From NCBI RefSeq assembly GCF_037190085.1, contig NZ_JBBCJO010000012.1, positions 1 through 64,000 on the forward strand: a stretch of 64,000 bases of DNA, read 5' to 3'. Position 1 is the first letter of the stretch. Each line of letters starts with the position of its first letter. Positions 61,052 to 64,000 of this stretch are shown one piece after another. The position numbers and the translations under genes are program-made. This stretch comes from Gemmatimonas aurantiaca. GTDB taxonomy: Bacteria > Gemmatimonadota > Gemmatimonadetes > Gemmatimonadales > Gemmatimonadaceae. Below the pieces are notes generated by a model. The model was not told the DNA's origin. It saw only the letters and a program-made list of their open reading frames with translations, and ran no database searches.

Positions 61052-62760
61052 TCGCGGGTCCACTGCGTCACCGAGGTCAGTTCACCGCGCAGATCCATCA
61101 CGACATGCTGCAAACGGCGTGAGACACCCTGCACGCCCCGCGCGTGATAGAGCCACGCGACCGGCATGGATTCGGCGAGCAGGCGGTCGACGCTGCGCCA
61201 GGCCGCCCCCTGCTCCGTCAGCGAAGCGCCACGTGCGATATCGAGTGCCTGGTCCAACCGCCCGTCGTGAAAGCCCGTGTAGTCGAGTGCCCCGCCCCGC
61301 TGACGCGTGGCGAACATCGCGGACAGATGCCCGAGACCGATGTCGCCCGGGATACCGGTGACGGCCATGTCGTATTCGCCCTGGTGAGCCTTGTCCGCGT
61401 GACGTACCGTGCCGAGAAATGTGGCGAGCTCCATCACGCGGATGGAGACCTCGATACCACGTGCCGCGAGATCGGCCTGCACCAGTTGTTCGACGGCCAT
61501 GTCGCCGCTGCCGACCGTGAGCAGTGTGATGCGCAATGGCATGCCATCGCGCGTGCGCGTGCCCTTGACGCTCGCGTTCGTGGCCGCGCCCGTGACGTCG
61601 CCGCGTCGCCATCCGCTGGCGTCCAGCAGCGAGTCGGCCTGCATCTGCGCGGCGAGACGTGCCGATCGCGCGGCATCCGCACCGGCATTGGAGTCGGCGT
61701 CGCTCTCCGACACGACATCGGAGAATGGCAAGCCCGGTGGAATCGCCCCCGTCGCCGGTGTGGCGTAACCGGCCACGGCCGCCTGCACCAGTCGCGCGCG
61801 GTCGATCGACAGGGACACGGCTCGACGCACACGCACATCGTCGAACGGCGATCGTGTGGTGTTGAACGCCAGCACCTGCGAGAACAGCACCGGCGGCGTG
61901 AGCAACCGCAGCAATGAGTCCCGCGCGACCAGATGGGCCATGGCGGGAGACACACCAGCCAGATCGAGCTCCCCACTCACCAGCCCGGCGAACTTGGTCG
62001 CCGCCTCGTCGACCACGGCCACCACCAGTCGTGCGAGATGTGGGGGACCGCCCAGCGCGGCGGGGAATGCCTCATTGCGTACGAACTCCCATCGGCGACC
62101 GGGGACACGACCGGCAAACCGGAATGGTCCGCTGCCCACCGGATTCGTGGAGAACGCGTGTGACCGCCACCGCGCGCGTGGGACGCTGTCCAGCAGGTGT
62201 CGTGGCACGATGGGCAGTTCGGCAAAGATGAGCGGCAGCGTGGGTTGCGGTGTCAGGAACTGCACACGCACCGTCTGACTGTCCGGGGTCGCGATGCGCT
62301 GCACGATGGACACATCCGCCCGGCGCGGCGATCCCAGGGCGGAGTCGGCCGCGGCGTCGAATGTGAACGCCACGTCGTGCGCGGTCATGGGCTCACCGTC
62401 ATGCCAGCGTAACTCGGGGGCAAGCGTGAAGGTCACCGCGCGTCGGTCGCTGTCCCACTGCCATCCCCGCGCCGCATAGGGCTCCGGCTGCAGTAGGCTG
62501 TCCAGCCGCACGAGCGTCACGAACACGGCATGGCGCTGCAACTGTCGGGACAGCGGATGAATGGTGATCAGCGGATTGCCCGATTCGAGATCGGTTCCCG
62601 ATGCCATCACCACGGTGCCCGGTGCACGCGGCGGCGCCCCACACGCCGAGCACAGGCCGGCCAGCAGCCCCATCATCAGTCCGATCGGAAGCCGCGCGCG
62701 CACCCGGAAGCGCCGCGCCCATCGTTTCCGGGTTGACGTTCCCATCCCCGATGCGATCAT
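61048..62760 (-). CDS. ABC transporter solute-binding lipoprotein, family 5 (peptide/nickel/oligosaccharide)
   Basis: A 570-aa binding protein of the DppA/OppA family. The signal contains a lipobox (LLAGLCSACG). Motifs: LAPELRWHDGEPMTAHDVAF, the family 5 signature; SHAFSTNPVGSGPFRF; TTRSPFDDVRVRRAVSLSID; and the C-terminal LLAESMPVAWLYHARGV. Some family 5 proteins bind oligosaccharides instead of peptides, so a link with the heparinase-like enzyme in the same operon is plausible. Its start is only 6 bp from the divergent permease start; an ATG at 62745 is an alternative. Confidence 0.88.
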   Translation of the reverse strand: MIASGMGTSTRKRWARRFRVRARLPIGLMMGLLAGLCSACGAPPRAPGTVVMASGTDLESGNPLITIHPLSRQLQRHAVFVTLVRLDSLLQPEPYAARGWQWDSDRRAVTFTLAPELRWHDGEPMTAHDVAFTFDAAADSALGSPRRADVSIVQRIATPDSQTVRVQFLTPQPTLPLIFAELPIVPRHLLDSVPRARWRSHAFSTNPVGSGPFRFAGRVPGRRWEFVRNEAFPAALGGPPHLARLVVAVVDEAATKFAGLVSGELDLAGVSPAMAHLVARDSLLRLLTPPVLFSQVLAFNTTRSPFDDVRVRRAVSLSIDRARLVQAAVAGYATPATGAIPPGLPFSDVVSESDADSNAGADAARSARLAAQMQADSLLDASGWRRGDVTGAATNASVKGTRTRDGMPLRITLLTVGSGDMAVEQLVQADLAARGIEVSIRVMELATFLGTVRHADKAHQGEYDMAVTGIPGDIGLGHLSAMFATRQRGGALDYTGFHDGRLDQALDIARGASLTEQGAAWRSVDRLLAESMPVAWLYHARGVQGVSRRLQHVVMDLRGELTSVTQWTRE

Positions 62761-62766
62761 CCTGCC

Positions 62767-63741
62767 GTGCGCCGATTCTCATTGCGCGTGTTCGACGCGC
62801 TCGTGCTGCTCTGGCTCGTCATCTCCATCACCTTCGCGCTCATCCATCTGGCGCCGGGTGATCCGGCGACGTTGCTGATTGCGCCCACCGCATCGGCCGA
62901 CGAGGCAGCGCGCCTGAGAACCCAACTGGGGCTCGACGCCCCGCTTCCGGTGCAATATGTGCGCTGGGTGCTGGACGTGCTGCGGGGCGATCTCGGCGTC
63001 AGTCTCACGCGGGCCATGCCGGTCACCGCGGTGATCGCGGAAGCACTGCCGGTGTCGCTGTTCCTGGGCGGCGTGTCGCTGGCCATCACCTTCCTGGCCG
63101 GCACGCTGCTGGGCGTGTGGCAGGCGTTGCGCGCATCGACGATGCTGGATCGTGCGATGTCGGTGCTGGGCACCGTGCTGTATGCCGCCCCCAGCTTCTG
63201 GCTCGCGCTGGCGCTCGTCACGCTGTTCACATCGGGGGTGGTCTGGCTGGAGCTTCCGGCCTGGATGCGGCTCCCCGCCTTCGGCATGCAGGACCCGGGC
63301 GCCGACGTGCCCACCTGGATGGATCGGTGGCGACATGCGGTGTTGCCGCTGCTGGTGCTCAGTGTGCCCGGCGTGGCCGGTGTGACCCGGTTCGCGCGAC
63401 AGAGTTTTCGTGAAGCCGCCGAATCGCCGCACGTGACCAGCGCCACGGCGCGTGGGCTCTCGCAACCGCGTGTGGAGTGGCATCACGTCGTCCGCAATGC
63501 GCTCACGCCGCTGGTCGTGCTCTTCGGACTCACGTTGCCGGGCGTGATCGCGGGTTCGGTGTTCGTCGAGCAGGTGTTCGCCTGGCCCGGGCTCGGACGC
63601 ACCATGCTGCAGGCCATCGCCGGTCGCGACTATCCGGTGGTGCTGGGTCTCACGCTCGTGTACGCGGCCACGGTGATCACCTCCAATCTGCTGGCGGACG
63701 TGCTGCTATGGTGGCTCGATCCGCGGCGGCGCACGGCGTGA
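62767..63741 (+). CDS. Dipeptide/oligopeptide-type ABC permease, DppB-like
   Basis: A 324-aa permease with a GTG start. N-terminal helix FDALVLLWLVISITFALIHL and APGDPATLLI are typical of DppB. The EAA-type loop near the C-terminus is SATARGLSQPRVEWHHVVRNALTPL, and a final helix pair includes GVIAGSVFVEQVFAWPGLGR. It forms a transporter with the next permease and probably with the solute-binding protein on the other strand. Downstream genes lie outside the window. Confidence 0.92.
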   Translation: MRRFSLRVFDALVLLWLVISITFALIHLAPGDPATLLIAPTASADEAARLRTQLGLDAPLPVQYVRWVLDVLRGDLGVSLTRAMPVTAVIAEALPVSLFLGGVSLAITFLAGTLLGVWQALRASTMLDRAMSVLGTVLYAAPSFWLALALVTLFTSGVVWLELPAWMRLPAFGMQDPGADVPTWMDRWRHAVLPLLVLSVPGVAGVTRFARQSFREAAESPHVTSATARGLSQPRVEWHHVVRNALTPLVVLFGLTLPGVIAGSVFVEQVFAWPGLGRTMLQAIAGRDYPVVLGLTLVYAATVITSNLLADVLLWWLDPRRRTA

Positions 63742-63790
63742 GGCATTCGCGTGAGCGTTTGCATGAGCGCGGTCCCATGAGGGCGACCAC

Positions 63791-64000
63791 ATGAGCGCTC
63801 CCGATCGTCGCGTGTGGGCCGGTGGTGCGACGCTGATGCTGCTGGTGCTCTGCGCGCTGCTGGTGCCGTGGATGGCCTCATCCGAATCGCGGGATATCGG
63901 CGACGTGCTCGCGACGCGGCTGGTCGCGCCCTTCTCACGGGACGCCCTGGGCACCTGGCATCTGCTCGGCACCGATGCCTTCGGACGTGATCTCTTCGTG
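63791..64000 (+). CDS. Dipeptide/oligopeptide-type ABC permease, DppC-like (truncated by window end)
   Basis: The first 70 codons of a permease: a first membrane helix (GATLMLLVLCALLVPWMAS) and the end of the N-terminal part with HLLGTDAFGRDLFV, the LGTD-x-x-GRD motif diagnostic of DppC-type subunits. It starts 49 nt after the DppB-like stop. The short gap has three alternative ATG-containing runs (atgagcg repeated), but only 63791 is in frame with the protein. Confidence 0.88.
   Translation, partial: MSAPDRRVWAGGATLMLLVLCALLVPWMASSESRDIGDVLATRLVAPFSRDALGTWHLLGTDAFGRDLFV

Overview
The window is one continuous piece of a high-GC bacterial chromosome. It carries a complete alternative complex III operon (actA to actF), a SusC/SusD outer-membrane uptake pair, a duplicated TonB/ExbB/ExbD module, a PEP-CTERM protein and stand-alone TonB-plug proteins. 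This combination points to a Gram-negative, respiring heterotroph of the Gemmatimonadota type. The assignment is an inference from gene content; no rRNA lies in the window.

Layout. 1-2951: a 15-bp tandem array, then a dicarboxylate/acidic amino acid symporter and an APC permease. 3081-6574: tonB-exbB-exbD-exbD-tonB. 6867-8548: a two-gene ABC exporter. 8570-11960: a visibly lower-GC islet with two paralogous secreted Cys-rich micropeptides, a thioredoxin-like lipoprotein, a beta-propeller lipoprotein and an AraC-type regulator. 12018-17265: two two-component systems, one with an NtrC-family regulator whose GAFTGA loop and Walker B box are both altered. 17573-20945: Hsp20, a strong terminator, a 49-bp-arm inverted repeat, a peroxiredoxin and a GGDEF-EAL protein. 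20902-23753: SPFH/NfeD pair, tRNA-Ala(UGC), PEP-CTERM protein. 23976-25850: sodium:solute symporter.

25944-43529 looks like one functional locus. A seven-gene minus-strand operon (SusC, SusD, CocE-type hydrolase, class C serine hydrolase fused to an alpha/beta hydrolase, second class C serine hydrolase, D-aminoacylase-like amidohydrolase, M20 amidohydrolase) is joined mostly by 4-nt overlaps. Divergent from it are a GNAT enzyme and an N-acylamino-acid racemase. Next comes an APC permease plus FadR-type regulator operon. A TTGTATACAA palindrome lies between the two divergent operons, and a near copy lies upstream of the permease. I read the whole as import and hydrolysis of peptides or N-acylated (probably D-) amino acids with conversion to L-amino acids, controlled by the FadR protein.

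43781-45560: an M23 endopeptidase and a plug-only protein, ending in a bidirectional terminator. 45632-53427: the act operon (minus strand). 53861-57747: an operon of an SpoU rRNA/tRNA methyltransferase, a glutamate-1-semialdehyde-aminomutase-like PLP enzyme and two TIM-barrel amidohydrolases. 57842-64000: a very large heparinase II/III-like protein and a family 5 solute-binding lipoprotein, with dipeptide-type ABC permease genes reading divergently off the right edge.
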